Source: Liolophura sinensis
Taxonomy: Eukaryota; Mollusca; Polyplacophora; Chitonida; Chitonidae
NCBI RefSeq assembly: GCF_032854445.1
Contig: NC_088301.1
Coordinates: 47,799,116 to 47,863,115, forward strand
Direction: 5' to 3'
Length of the DNA: 64,000 nt
Shown here: positions 1 through 13,700 of the stretch, piece by piece
Position numbering within the stretch: the stretch's first letter is position 1
How the letters are laid out: every line of letters starts with the position of its first letter
Translations under genes and position numbers: made by a program
The notes under the pieces: model-generated
Databases searched by the model: none
What the model saw: the letters and a program-made list of their open reading frames with translations, nothing else
Told to the model about the DNA's origin: nothing

Positions 1-451
1 ATCAAATACAAAGCCTGGGAGACAGCAACACACACATCACGACACCTACCATGCTCGCCATTTGGGTCAGTGGTATAGTGCTGACTGTTGAATGTCCAAG
101 GCCCGGCATGTGGTTCAGAGCTTTTGCTTGACTATTAGGACAAGCCCAAATTACCCAAAACAGAAACTTAGCGAGCTTTCATGATATCCGATGTTACAGG
201 GCATATATCGCTGCTTGTATGGCATGAACAATTTCACCAATAGACCGTCTTTCTCACACCAATACGGCTGAATTCAAATTAAAGACAATCGCTACAATGT
301 ACATGCACCATGTACATACATGACATAATTCTTGTTAATGTTTATGTAGGTAAGTTTAAATAACCAGGGAGCCTGCATGCCAGATCGAGCGTTTCGGTAC
401 AGGGAATGGAAAGATGGGAAAATAAATATGAGAAATTTAAGTCAACATAAC

Positions 452-457
452 TTTATT
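452..457 (-). terminator. candidate poly(A) signal (AATAAA), distal
   Basis: On the minus strand this reads AATAAAG and lies about 1.16 kb beyond the CaaX gene stop codon, in AT-rich sequence that looks like 3' UTR. It also lies 35 bases past a possible separate minus-strand stop codon at 493-495. Which transcript it serves cannot be decided from sequence. Confidence 0.3.
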
Positions 458-1329
458 TTTAAAGACTTGCAACAAGCAAGACATTTTCGCCATTACAAAT
501 AGTCGGGGAACTCTCGACTAAACTTCTCAAAAGGACTCTTCTGTATGATTTTATCTTCCGAATTATTCATGAAAACATAAATCTGCTTAAACGATTGTCT
601 AATATTGCCCTCGCCAACAAAAGGAAAATGGTTCGGAAAATAGATATAGTTTGACGGAGATTCAAATAATACGTCATCTAGGCGTTCTACTTCAAATTTG
701 AATACATTTCAAATTTCAAATAAAAATGAAAATAAAACAATTCAGCATTACGTGCAAAAACAAGAAGAAGAAATTCCCAGCTTTCACTAGCTGTGTTTAG
801 TATTATTTAAAGTTAGGAAGAAGACTATGTTTATCTTTATACACTGGCAATTTACAACTTTAGATAAATTGGTTCAATGTGCAAAAAAGAAGATTTTAAT
901 ATCAAAACAAATGGAAATTATAGCGTATTTTAAAGACTGTTTTGGCACTTACCCCGGTACATTGTCACTATGCATTTTTTTAAAATTTGGATATGTACTG
1001 TAATAACAAATTCAAGAAATATTTAAATTTGATAGGATGTAGACTAAACACTGAATTGGCCGAATTTAAATCGATTTTACTTTCAACACAGGAAAACGAC
1101 AAATACACATAGCCATCTTTCAGACAGGCAAAGTATAATTTAAACATGCCCACAAAATTGCTTCCGACATAGTGTCAGTAATTTGTTATCAACATTAATT
1201 AAAATCATTTCATAAAACTACAAAGCTATACTATTCTAAAGATAACTGTTTTAAATTAAACTCTTAAAACTTATATTTAAATTTTACGTTGTTACTGTAT
1301 TGAATATAATTCTCAATAAAATGGCATTT

Positions 1330-1335
1330 TTTATT
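1330..1335 (-). terminator. candidate poly(A) signal (AATAAA), proximal, CaaX-protein gene
   Basis: The minus strand reads AATAAA about 285 bases past the TAG stop at 1621-1623. It is the nearest canonical hexamer I noticed for this gene. The surrounding 300 bases hold no convincing coding signal. Confidence 0.4.
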
Positions 1336-1620
1336 AATATTCACAAACAAGATGTACAAAATTGTATCACTACAATCCAGGTGTAAAGCAGAACATTTCC
1401 ACAGCCAGAATAAATTTTTGATAGCTTATTTATAATTTGCCTTTTCTTGACATGCAGTTCTGACAGCTTGTTATTCGCAAACATGTAACAAACGCGATTA
1501 CCTACAGCTCTCGCCACATATTCCCCAGTCGAGATAAGTCTCTGTGAATATCCATGCATTAGGATCTTAGATCACTTTGTACATGCAGGCGCTGTAAAAG
1601 TGCATGCCATCTTGAATCTA

Positions 1621-1767
1621 CTAAAGTATGGTACAGCACAGGCATCCACCGGGGCCCATGTCTTTGTTGCTCACCAAGGGCGACTTTTCGCTCTTCTCTT
1701 CCTTCTCACTAGGCTTGGCTTCGCCGTCAACAACTGGGGCTTTCTCTTCAGATTCGGCAGGTTTAGT
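1621..1767 (-). CDS. last exon of CaaX-protein gene
   Basis: The acceptor reads ...ttggatttacag followed by ACT AAA CCT. Forty-eight codons encode an acidic and Lys-rich stretch, then SPLVSNKDMGPGGCLCCTIL and TAG. The Gly-Gly spacer before the cysteine cluster and the terminal CTIL fit a prenylated and palmitoylated tail. The exon enters in phase 0, matching the donor of 2407-2607. Confidence 0.72.
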   Translation of the reverse strand, partial: TKPAESEEKAPVVDGEAKPSEKEEKSEKSPLVSNKDMGPGGCLCCTIL

Positions 1768-4700
1768 CTGTAAATCCAACAAGCATGACTAAATTTCAAG
1801 AGCAAGCCATAAGACTTTAACCACAGAAAGCCTTAAGATAAACTAGAGATCCAAGGTCTTATTCTCTTTTGTAACAAATGAGTTCAAGCTTATACAGTAA
1901 CTTGGGTTTATACTCATTCAGCGCTCACAATTACCAATAAAGGGGGAGTTATGTAATTACAAAAACAATGTCATGAATCTAAACCCTTTTTATTGCAAAA
2001 ACGACTGTGGTAAGGTTTTCATTTCATCATTGTCAAATAACCCTCGATACCGGTAGCATGGACACGTTTTCTCCATTTTATCCATCGTATAAACGCGAAG
2101 GTAGCGGTCCGGTAAATGATACCAAAGAAACTTTAACGGAAGTCGAAATTAGAAACAAAGAACGAGCCATCGGTTCGCAGCATCACTTCGTAGCATCACA
2201 GGCCATGGTCCCATTGATTCCACATGACACGCATGCTACCAGTCTTGGTTGCGATACTGTCATAGCATTGTGATGATATTATCAGGCTTCCATACTTTTA
2301 TAAAACACAAGACTGGACTGATCGAAAATATACGAGAGAGTGGGGGGGGGGAGGTGCTACTTTATGCTTATATGGTGACTTGGTTATGACATTTGTGAGT
2401 TCTGACCTCAGTGACGGCCCCTCCGTCCACAGCCTTCTCCGTGCTCTCCTCTAGCGCGGGCTTCTCCTCCTTCTGTACCGCCTGAGCCGGGGCAGGGGGC
2501 TCGGCCTTCACCTCGGGTTTGGACTCCTCCGCACGAGTCTGCATCTCGTTCACGACCGCCTTCTCTGTTTTCACTTCCTTGGCCTTCTTCTTAAATAGGA
2601 ACGACATCTACCGGAGAGAAGTGTTGGTGGATCAGCATTAAATCAGGCATGGGTTTAAGGAATGTGTAATAAAGCATTCTTTACAGGTTTCCTAACGAGG
2701 ACTGTGGGTGAATCGACTGGTCGGCTGTGATTGGAATAAAAGCTCGACTAAATCACTGAAGCACTAAATCACTCGGAAGCCAGGATAAAACCAGGTCTAC
2801 CTCTAATTGGCAAATCAGTCAATAAAATGACACCTAATTAATATTTTTATAGATTTCTAGTAAAAGACAATGGGCAGAAAATTAGTTGTTCTTTCTTTAT
2901 GTGGTCATTTCGATCTCGGCAATTGCATTACGCAGGGCGGTCCTATATTGTTGTCATGTTTACATACAGTTGTCTCAAGTCAGCAATTAAGTGTGAAGAC
3001 ATGCAATAAATAACTCACTGATCTGATAACCTGATTTCTCGTTTTCACTTAAAAAAATAAAGAAAATGAGCCTGCTGGTTTACCCATGAGATAAATAAGA
3101 TGCCTACCTCTGTATTTTCAGCCTCTTCGTCGTCACAAAAATAGCAGTAAGGATCTGACGGATCGAAGTTTTCGTTCTCGTCCAAGCAATAGCTCAACAA
3201 AGGGATCTTCTCCTCAGACTTGGGTGAACTTCTACCGGAAGAGCAGGAATCTGGACAAAGAATGCGTATATTTCTATTTCTATAGCTAACAAATAAAACG
3301 ATATCATGTTTAGCTGCCAAGCAGAAATATCCTACTAGATTAATAAATAAATGATTCTCTTTTACTAAGAAGATATCAAACTGATTATTTTATCGGAAAT
3401 TTCTCATAATTCTAGGTTGAAATGCTTTAGTTCATTTTAAAATATATTCTATGAAATATAAGAACATGCGTTGATTTTTATACGAAGATTTAATTCAGAA
3501 TATATGTTTAATGTAAATTTTATCTTGATAGCTTAATTAATATGCTAAAATAAGATCTAAACAATTCTTCCAATATGTATCGATAAGCCATAGGATCCAA
3601 GGGCTTTCAGTATAATATAACATCCAACAAAGAGTGTAGTCAAATCCGTGCAAAAAAATTAATTAATTAATTAATATATTGCACAGAGTACGCCTATATA
3701 AGTATGCGGCCATGGTTAATAAAATATTAGTCTTAACCAGACAGACTACATTGTATAACCATCTACGACCATCAATGGGCTACGAGAAGGTCTTAGCTGC
3801 GCATTTTGGTATCGGTAAGGCTAATCTGAGAACAAGGCAGTTGCCCTCGATATTTATTGCCGTCTGTTCTCTTGGAAAATGTAATGTGACCAGCATGGGT
3901 AAATCTTGGCAGATCTTGCCAGTGGTAATGGATACCAAACTAATTCTCTCGGGTATAATCAGTAAATCTTGGTAGACGGTTTTCTTGATAATTTGTTATT
4001 TCTATATACTATGGCATGACCAAAACAGGTAGGCGAAGTAAGAAAGTTCAGTGCTTTGTTCTTTATGTATAAACGATCTCGAGGATACTGTGATTCACAG
4101 GTTCATATCTAAACATTGAAAATATCTGGTATTATTAGCAGAAGCATGATTGCATAAGCCAGTGTGCTTGGCAGATGACCTTCTAGATGCACATGGGACA
4201 AACAAGCGCTGTGTTAGACATGTAGGATTACTGTTCGCATAGCTCCTGCTAACAAAGCCAAAGACTACATTAAGCGAAGGCACACTAATTATCGACACTG
4301 TGAAATGTCAACCAGTCTACCCTGATTTGTACAAATGTCGTTTAGGTATGCATGACATACTTTTAGCTGTTATTACATAAAATTGGCGTATCCATAGTAA
4401 CCAAAACAACATGTTGGGTATATCAACAAAGATTCCATGTAGATATAAAATCTACTTTTCTTTGAATAGCCCAATTTAAAATGAAATAGGAGCAAAAATC
4501 AACTAAAAGGAAAACGTATTTACTTCGAACCTTAAAATAAAGTGATACTGGTACTGTGGTGTATTTTTGTTTTCTAGAGTCAACCATGATTGCGTATTAG
4601 CAAGCAAATAGCGAGATGTTCTATGAAATAAAGCGGATCAAATATGACATCAACTTACGTTGATTGCTGTCAAGCAACACAAGTGCGTACAACTTCACTT

Positions 4701-7700
4701 TACTAAAGTGTGTAATGTGGAGGAAATGTCACGCAACATAGAATTACGAGGGCAATGACAATATGTTCCTCATTTAAATGTCTTGGTGTTGAAAAATATG
4801 TGATAGTTATTTCACGGGTGGCAATGAAAACCATTACGCTGCTCTCACATAGTTATGTCTATTTTAATCCGTATACATTGAAAACCATTGCGATTATGAC
4901 ATCATTTGGCCCGAGTCTAAAGACTTGTTGTCTATTCTCCTCATGCCAAACTTAAGGACAAGGCAATCTGGCTGACTCTTTCCCCTGAATGCCGCGGGCT
5001 GTAACATCTGAGAAGGACTCTTCTCCTGAAACATTTTCTGGCAAATATCACTTGTGGATGTCTATTGTCTATATCACTTGTGGATGTCTATTGTCTATAT
5101 CACTTGTGGGTGTCTATTGTCTATATCACTTGTGGGTGTCTACATACGAAACTTTTGCTGAGATCGACACGCGAAATACGGCGGCTCCTTCATCTAGATG
5201 ATTGCGGAGTTAATTGGCCCTATAGGCTTGTTCATTTTAAAAATCCTAATTTATTTTTAGCTGAACCTTAACTGCCACTTAGAATCGGGTAAAAGTGTGA
5301 ATTGCTTTAAATCTTTTCCACATTGTTCATTTACCAAGACGACCCCCCTCCACCCCCCCAAAATAATGTACACCATACTTAAGCGTGGAAAAGCCATTGG
5401 CTAGCTGAAAGAACTTGTACATACTACGTTTTTGTGCACTGAAAGACGATAATTATTTATATGCAAAATGCGACGTTGCAGGAAAAGGTTTTGTTATTGT
5501 ATTTACATCATTCAAATTTGTACAGACAAAAACTGAACATTAAATCACAACTTTCCTTATAAAATTTTCTCCGTGCCAACGATTGTATATAAATCTTAAC
5601 ATATCGCTGTGGCAATATTGTAAAATCCAGAGATTCGACTTCCTTGTGCAGTTTCAAAGGATGACAGGTGAATTCTTCACTACTTGTACGACTGGTCCGA
5701 TGTTTGGTTGACATATAGCAATTAACGCATAGGGGTAGTGGCAACTTGCCAAGAGCAATTACCCAACCTGAGCACAATATCCGAAAAATGCAATGAAGCG
5801 GAAAAATGGCACAAATATAGGACATTCACATTTGTACCTGATTCTAAGTAGCACTTGGCAGGTAACAAAAGGGCAAACATAAATTTAACTTCCATTATTA
5901 TTCAGTAAGTGTAAGTCTTAATCATGTTCGATCAAGTTTAATACATTTGATCAGATTGGAACCTTTTACAATTGTGGTACGTGTCTAAAGGTTTCCCAAT
6001 TTAAGGCAAAAAAAGCCTTCTGTACATTACCAAGACATTATAGGACCTTATGAAAACGTGAGAGTAAATTAAAAAATACTCCTGTCATGGAAACACCTTA
6101 CAAGCCTATTATCTGATAAAAAGTGTAGCCATAGTTCTAAGGGTTAATGCTAGAATTTTTAAGTCTGCATGTCACGGACAGGTATAGTAGTAAAACTTTC
6201 AAATGTCATATGTGAACAGCTGTCACTCTTTCCTATGGCGTGGCTTCATTGCTATAACGCGTGTAACATATATTTTGTGTATTTCTAGATATATGAGAGC
6301 CTTACAGACACCTTGTGTATATGACAGTGATATTCAATCAGACATGTAAAAAAGACTCATTTGTGGTGGTAGATTACAATACAAATGAGCTCGTTCCCAA
6401 ATTAAACTGTGCACGATAGTACATTTCCCTGTAATACGTGTGACAATTTACCAACTCTCACATTGTCGTCACTGCTGTGCATTTTACTCGATTTGCTGTA
6501 GTCTTTGACATTTTTAAAAGGGTCAAAACGAGGACTGAAATGAATGCAGGGTATAGCTACTACTCGGTCCACAATATCTCAACACATGGTCCAATGGATG
6601 CCAATGACCACTAGCGTCATAGATGGGGAAAACGGGAAAAGGTCACATGAGTACCGTATGTTAGAGAACATGTAGAAACAGCTGGTGCATCTCCCTGGGC
6701 TTTGTAGTCAGCCTGTAATAGAGTCTAACCACAAATGAACTGCTAGGGATTTAAACTATTACACATACAGGTAGCTGCATGTCTTTTGCCTTCATTTGAA
6801 CGGGTATGACATCTTTAAACGCATTTATTACTGTGGTAGACTTGTAAAGCGAAAACAAACATTCTCCTGTAATACCAATAATTGGATTTTAGGGTCTGAC
6901 TTTTTCTAGCGATCTATTTATCACTGAGTGGATTTTATAGGATCAAAATTATCTCTGTGGCCAAATGTAATTTTACAGTGAATTGTCCCCTGCCATGCAT
7001 CAACATTCTGTCTATAAAAGGTCATGGTCAAAGAGCACCTTCAGGTAAAGACCTCTAGTTTTGTTATACGGCGTGTTTCGAGATGTGTTCGTTACAACAA
7101 CAAAATGGCAGTTCATTTGGGCTAATTGCAGTGAATAATTCATGAACAGTTTGCACTGAAGCAACCCCTGGCGACATTTGCAAGAATGGCGTATGATGTC
7201 TTCATACTTGTAAATTTCAGCAGCTTTAGAATGAATATTCTGTGTTCCCTATCGTAATTCCAGGTATGCCTGAAAGGTTACAAGCGAACAATATAATTTC
7301 ATATTGTCCAGATCTAGTACATAAATGACATGCTGTCAAAACTGGGAAGCAAATTGTAAAACTGGGCTTCAAAATATGCATTCGCATACCAGTCGTCAAC
7401 CATAAGGACTATATCCATTAATTACTACTGTACAGACTTATGGTATCTGCATTGTATGAAAGAGTACAGAATTTAACAATATATCTTAGAAAAAACGTCT
7501 TGCCGTAATTCTGGTTTACAGCTCCAAACTACGTTTATCCAACACTGACATACACAAATACTAATGTTGGTAGACACTTGAGTTTATGTCGTATAAACGG
7601 TATGTCTTATAATTATTTATAAGTCTGTTCCAGGTGTACTGGTTTAAGTAATCGCTTGAATACTCATTTGAGGGTAAGGCACTTACGCCGGCAAATGAAA

Positions 7701-10700
7701 AAACGTGCGTTGATATTCAGAAAAATAAGCTTTGAAAATTGCAGTCAACAACATTCACTGGTTGATTATATGGACGATAATATGAAATCAGTGAAGCTGC
7801 AAAACGTGTCCAAGGTTCTGCTGGATACAGGAAACAAGATTCAATCCACTGGAAATGAACGGATCGTTTTAATGAGATCATACTCCGTACTCAAACCCTA
7901 TTGGGTTAGGACAGGTGGGTAAGAAATCATTAAAAACAAAACATTTGTCTTTATTAAGCGAGAAAAAAGGGATTCCCTTTGCTTCCAAATGCTTGGCAAA
8001 GTCTAATTATGATCTGACGTATAAATAAAACATTTCATCATCAATCTCTAATTCAAGGTTTTGCCCATGGCAAATCCGATACCTTCCGGTACTGGTAAGA
8101 ATACAAAACTTAGGTTTTCATGTCATTCAGAAAATAATTGGGATTAATAGGAAACCGTTCTGATATGAAAAATGAATGTGCTTTTACTTGCCTTTAACAG
8201 CACGTAAAAGTAAGCTTCACTTTTCAAACAATCATTTGATGGATAAAAGGAAATAATAAAATATGTGGTTGTCTGAACAGATCAACATATATGCCATTTA
8301 CAGTGTAATTAGAGGATCAATAGGTTGAAGTATTCATAAACGAATTCGAAGACTTACGGTTTGAGAATCTTTTATGACATAAACGGTATAATTTTAGGCA
8401 GTACATATACGCATTATGTTTCGTTGAGAAAGAAATTAAATTGTGACTTCATCCATATGACTATATTTATATTTTGTGTATGTACTGATCATAGTTTCCT
8501 AGATAATACAAGGGATTTCGCATTGGCACTTACAAAAGAAACCCGTTTTACAGAACACCTATGCTCTGAAGAATTATCAGCCTTCGCAGAACTCTTACCT
8601 TGGTGGGTTTGAAATAGGTCAGAGACGGCCGAATTCAAAGCGAATTCACTGCTGTCAATTCCCAAACCTCATCAATACACGATACAAAGCATTAAGGGAT
8701 GGCTTCGTTTTTTCAATGCTGCTGAAGTTTGACAAACGACACGTCAATATGGCTGGACCTGTTGCTTGCATGGGCTCCTTTGCATTGTCTGTTTTAGCCG
8801 CGTTAATATGTGTGGCACAGGCAAAATGTCAGTTTTCCCAGCTAGTGGAGCCAGCAGCTATATTGTGACACGAATAATCCCTAAATGCTCGTAGCTTTTT
8901 CCTTCCATAGATATTCAGTGGCGAGGCTCAGAGCCAGTGCAATAAGCCTGTATGAATGAAGCTGCAATAATGAGCAGACCTAGGCGCTGTCGACTGGCAG
9001 CAGGTTTGTCGTATTGTTATGTCCAGGGTAGAGCTGCATATCGCAGCAGCTGTTCACAACTGCATCCCTCTTGCTGCAAAGCTATGTCAACCTGCAGCCT
9101 TCGTCACGTATAGCTAAACAAACTGAATTAATCAAAAAGAAACAAAATAACAATCCACTGTTAACTATCATACGCGGTATCACATAGCCTTTATAAAGAA
9201 ATACCCAATTTTATAATCACTTTGATTATACGAATTGTTCCATTTATCGCGAAACTGAGACTTCGTATAGTCATCATTGCTACTTCTAGCCAATATAAAA
9301 GAATCGACCACAAAAAACATCTGATTCTATATGTTGAACAGGCAAAGCTTGCCGTTTTCGTGTGGCGCCACACCTTCCGGTCACAGATGTTCTAACAGTT
9401 TAGTTTAAACCAACCAGATACATGAATTTCAAAGATAGCGTGTATGTTGCGAAATACTCACTAGAAAGAAATTTTATTCAATACCAAGGCCTCGTGTCAG
9501 AATTTAATATTTATTTATTTGATAGACGTTTTACGCCGTACTCAAGAATATTTCACATATACAACGGGGGCCAGCATTATGGTGGGAGGAAACCAGGCAG
9601 AGCCCGGGGGGAAACCCGCGACCATCCACAGATTGCTGGCAGACCTTCTCACGTACGGCCGGAGAGGAGGCCAGCATGAGCTGGACTTGAACTCGCAGCG
9701 ATCGCATTGATGAGAGGCTCCTTGGTCATTACGCTGAGCAAGCGCGCTAAGCAACTGAGCCACGGAGACCCCGCGCATTATTTAATAATGATATTACGTA
9801 GAGTGCATGCTAATTCCATACACTGTCAAAATTTTAGGGTCAGCTCGACCTAATTTTTCAGGATTGCAGGCAAAATGACCTTGAAAAATAGGATCGGAAA
9901 ATAAGGGTCGAAATGTTTGACGCTAACAACAAGGGTCATTGTTGTAAGCAAGACAGATTTTTAGAGTTGAAACACTGACCCTATATATTTGCGACCCTCA
10001 TTTTTAGGGTTTAGGGCACAGTTGGTAGAGCGACCACCACGGAAGCGGTAGATCCAGTGTCAATCCTGGGTCGAGTCACACTCTAAAGGAAGAAGCTTGT
10101 CGTTCAGCATGAAGGGATAGGATATGAGTACGACGTTAAACCTCAAGCACTCACCCGCACACTATTAAATTGTGCCGAGTAAGCCTAGAATTTAGGATCA
10201 TGTCACCCTTATGTATGGGGCAGGTCAATCCGATTGTCGCTTGACCCTAAATTATAGGGTTTGATAAGTGACTCTAATATTTGGAGTTGGTCATATCTGG
10301 CCCTAGTTCTGGTAGTTTTGACCCTTTTCTCTTAACAGTGTACTGTTAAATAAAACAAGGGGAATGAATTTAAATATAAATGACCTTTGACATTGCATTG
10401 CCTATCCAAAATCTTCACTGGTTCGGCATTTATTACTCGATGCGGTATAATATGAAACAGGTGCTTTCGAATATTATGTAAAAGTCACGCAAAGGCCAAT
10501 TCTTTAAAGAGAAAATTCGTTCTTATCACAGTTTCATCATAAACATATAATGCCCAATGTATAAGTTCGAAGATGCTTGTAACATGAACATACATACAAA
10601 TGTCCTTCGCTATGTGTACTACAACGTATTCATTGCTATTTCTTTGAACAGGTCCATAGATCTTCTAATAGTTTTATTGCTTTGGTCTAATCTTGATCTA

Positions 10701-13700
10701 TAAGTAGAACTCAAGCAACCAAATATTTTCCAGGATCATATCTGCTCAGTACACACGATCTAAAAGATGGGCATATACCGGGAGAATCGAAAAGCTCGAT
10801 GACTTTGGCGTGAACAACTGCACGTGTCTTTTGGACTTATATTCCCAACCGAATATTATACTACATAATCTAAGTGGATCCGTGCCAGGTATTGCCGGTG
10901 CACAGATTACAAACGTAAGACCACCATTAGCGCACACATATATGACAGTCACCTCCCAAATTTGAAATGTCAAAGTGAGCCATGATTGTGTACGGTTGCG
11001 ACTTCCATGGAGCCTGCAATCGGCGTCTATAACATTTTATACCTAATTAATTCAGTCACCTAATAGAGTGACCAGATTCACATTGACTGTGACCTAATGC
11101 CGTTATACAGTTATATGTACATGTAGATAACCTTGTGACTTATTCATTAGCCTTCGGTGTACATGGCCTGCAAATGCATTTTACTTCGCCACAAGTAGTA
11201 TAAACATACGATTTGGCCTCACTCTGTATACATACATGTAGGCCTATATTGTGATAGCCAGTGCATAACTCACCCGCACTATTTGTGTCGCTCACATAAA
11301 TGGGTAAATTGTAATTTGAGATACGTCCATGAAAAAACAACAGTTGGCACGATAGTATGACATTTTTGATGTTTTAAATTTCCCTACTGGTAAAACTGTT
11401 ATCGGGAGGCAATACAGTTTGCACTGTTCCATTACACTGGAAAAATGCACCAAACAATGCGGACTAACGCGGACTGAGCACACAAGAAAGTGTGATCAGC
11501 GTGTCTTCATCATAGCCTTAAAGTATATGAAGTCAAAGATATTGTATTTTTTATATCAGCTTGTACATCTGCGCATTGACGTGCGGGAAAATTGTCTTGG
11601 GACTCATGATTCGTGTGCTGTTTTTAAAAATATTCTCTAGAAAAAACATCAATAGGCCTATCTGAACTGTCCACAACAAGCAAGGGACAAATCATAAGCA
11701 GTATTGTTGCGAACAGGTCAACCGGATGTCCAACACAACATTTCTGTGACGTCATAACGCCACAACTGCATTTAGCGGGAATGGAATGAAAGGTAACGTT
11801 GTCACGAGAAGGGGTCGCAGGACACCGGATTAATTGGATCCAACCATTACTTATTATAGTTTAGTGTTTGAGTCTGCTTTCATAATTGCTTAAAACATGC
11901 GACACGAGTCCCTATAAGTGCCTCCCTAAATAGTAGAAAGGTTTGATCCTTGTGCACATGGCTAAGACAGATCAACGTCCTTTTCTGCTGGGTGTGTATC
12001 AGTTTACTACAAGCACATTAAGCACAAAACGACGCTTAGTCAGTTTATGTAACAGCCAATAAGCACAAGTGATAACATTAGTCTCTCTTTCATGGGCAAC
12101 CTAAGCTATAATTGGTCTAAGGCATTTTACTTTTTTATTTTGTGGAGAATATGTCAGCTACATAACTTTCTGCTTAATGGTCAAGAAGCCATGTAGTAAC
12201 GTAAGCGCACTTGACAACAGGACACATCACCCATGGCCAACCTTGGTTGAAAATAAATGAAACCTTTCAGAAGAAGTAGGCCTACATGTTTATTGATGTT
12301 TACGTTTAGTGACGACGTAAATGAATGGAAAATGTTCCACGAAGCCGTGACAAAAATCATTGGTGTGTATAAATATGGTGTTTAAGCCTACAAAAACTGG
12401 ATGAACATAATGCATGTCTATACGCTACACCTGTGTCAACAATTTGCTCTTTGTACTTCGGTAAACAAGGATGAATTTCAACATGCAGAGTTTCCCCATA
12501 TAACTGCATGGCCAGTGTAGTGTACTGGTGTTTGTGTCTCTTTTCAAGAGGTTTTCACACAGACGAATATTTAACATTGCAGCAAATTGATAAACGTTTT
12601 GGGATGTGCACCGTCTCGGAAGAGAAACCTAATTGGCACTGATTCTCAAGCCGACATTCTGAGCGCCGATTCAATTCCCAAGCAGATATGAAGCCTCCAG
12701 TCGACACTGAACCCGAAGTCGGCAGTGAGCCGCCAGACCACATCCGAATCACCAGCACACAGCCGACATTGTTCATACTCGACGTCGTGGCTGCGGGACA
12801 CTGCAGATTTTAGCGTCGAAAGATATTTGCTGTAACACAAAGTCGATATATACACACGGCAATTCTCCATTTCAACCTAGAACAAAATCCTCAGCGACGG
12901 TGTTTAACTGGTCAGGGGCAATAATAAAATCGTAGAAAATATCTTTAACAATTTGGTCACAAATGTCTTCAATAATTCAGCCACAGAGGGTCGAATAGCC
13001 CATTGTAACGTCTGGGTGGGAAAAATAACACGACACAACAATAATACGCGCAACAGGTGCACACAGATATATTCTGATCACACCTGTAGAGCCAAGGAGA
13101 ACATTTCAGTTCCCAGTATACAGAAAGCAAAGGTGTTGTTCTTATCGCTTCATTTTTGTTTTATATTTTGAAGTTTTCGTTTCTTATTAGGCTTCCACAT
13201 TTGTGTGAAAAAAATATATTGGCTAGGGCCACTTTCACCAGGCTTTCGCAAAGCAGCTGACCTAACTTAAGTGAAAATATCCTTAATTCACCACATAGAA
13301 AATCCTTTTGACGCAGCGTTGTGACAGCTTTCCAAAAATAACCACTGGTATGCATATATATGGCCAGTGGCAGTCAACATAAATCTGGGGCGTTGTCCAC
13401 AAGGCATTGCGACATTATATAATAGGGGAATATATGTTTATAACATTTGGGCTGAACAAATATTACTCTGCACAAACGGATATCTTGGCAAGGGTATTTC
13501 ATGAGAACATGCATTTGGCGTTCGTGCAATCACGCGTCATGTCACATGTGCGCTGATCGAGTGCTGTACAAGAGAAATCAAGAATTCATACAGATGCATC
13601 ACGGGTCGTTATCTAGGTCGTTGCCCAGAACAATCACGCGTAAAATGCCTGAATTCCACCTTCATAAATATAACATGCTCTCATTTTAAAAACAGGAAGT

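Noticed and set aside
5047-5144. CRISPR-like array
   Set aside because: Units are directly adjacent with no spacers; it is a minisatellite in a eukaryotic genome. The same applies to the other arrays.
8548-8650. Coding exon on the minus strand at the CAAG|gtaaga donor
   Set aside because: The frame that would join the CaaX gene in phase 0 has a TGA within the segment, so it could only be untranslated.
10012-10080. Functional tRNA gene
   Set aside because: A- and B-box-like words exist, but the cloverleaf is poor and the sequence runs into a SINE 3' body and tail.
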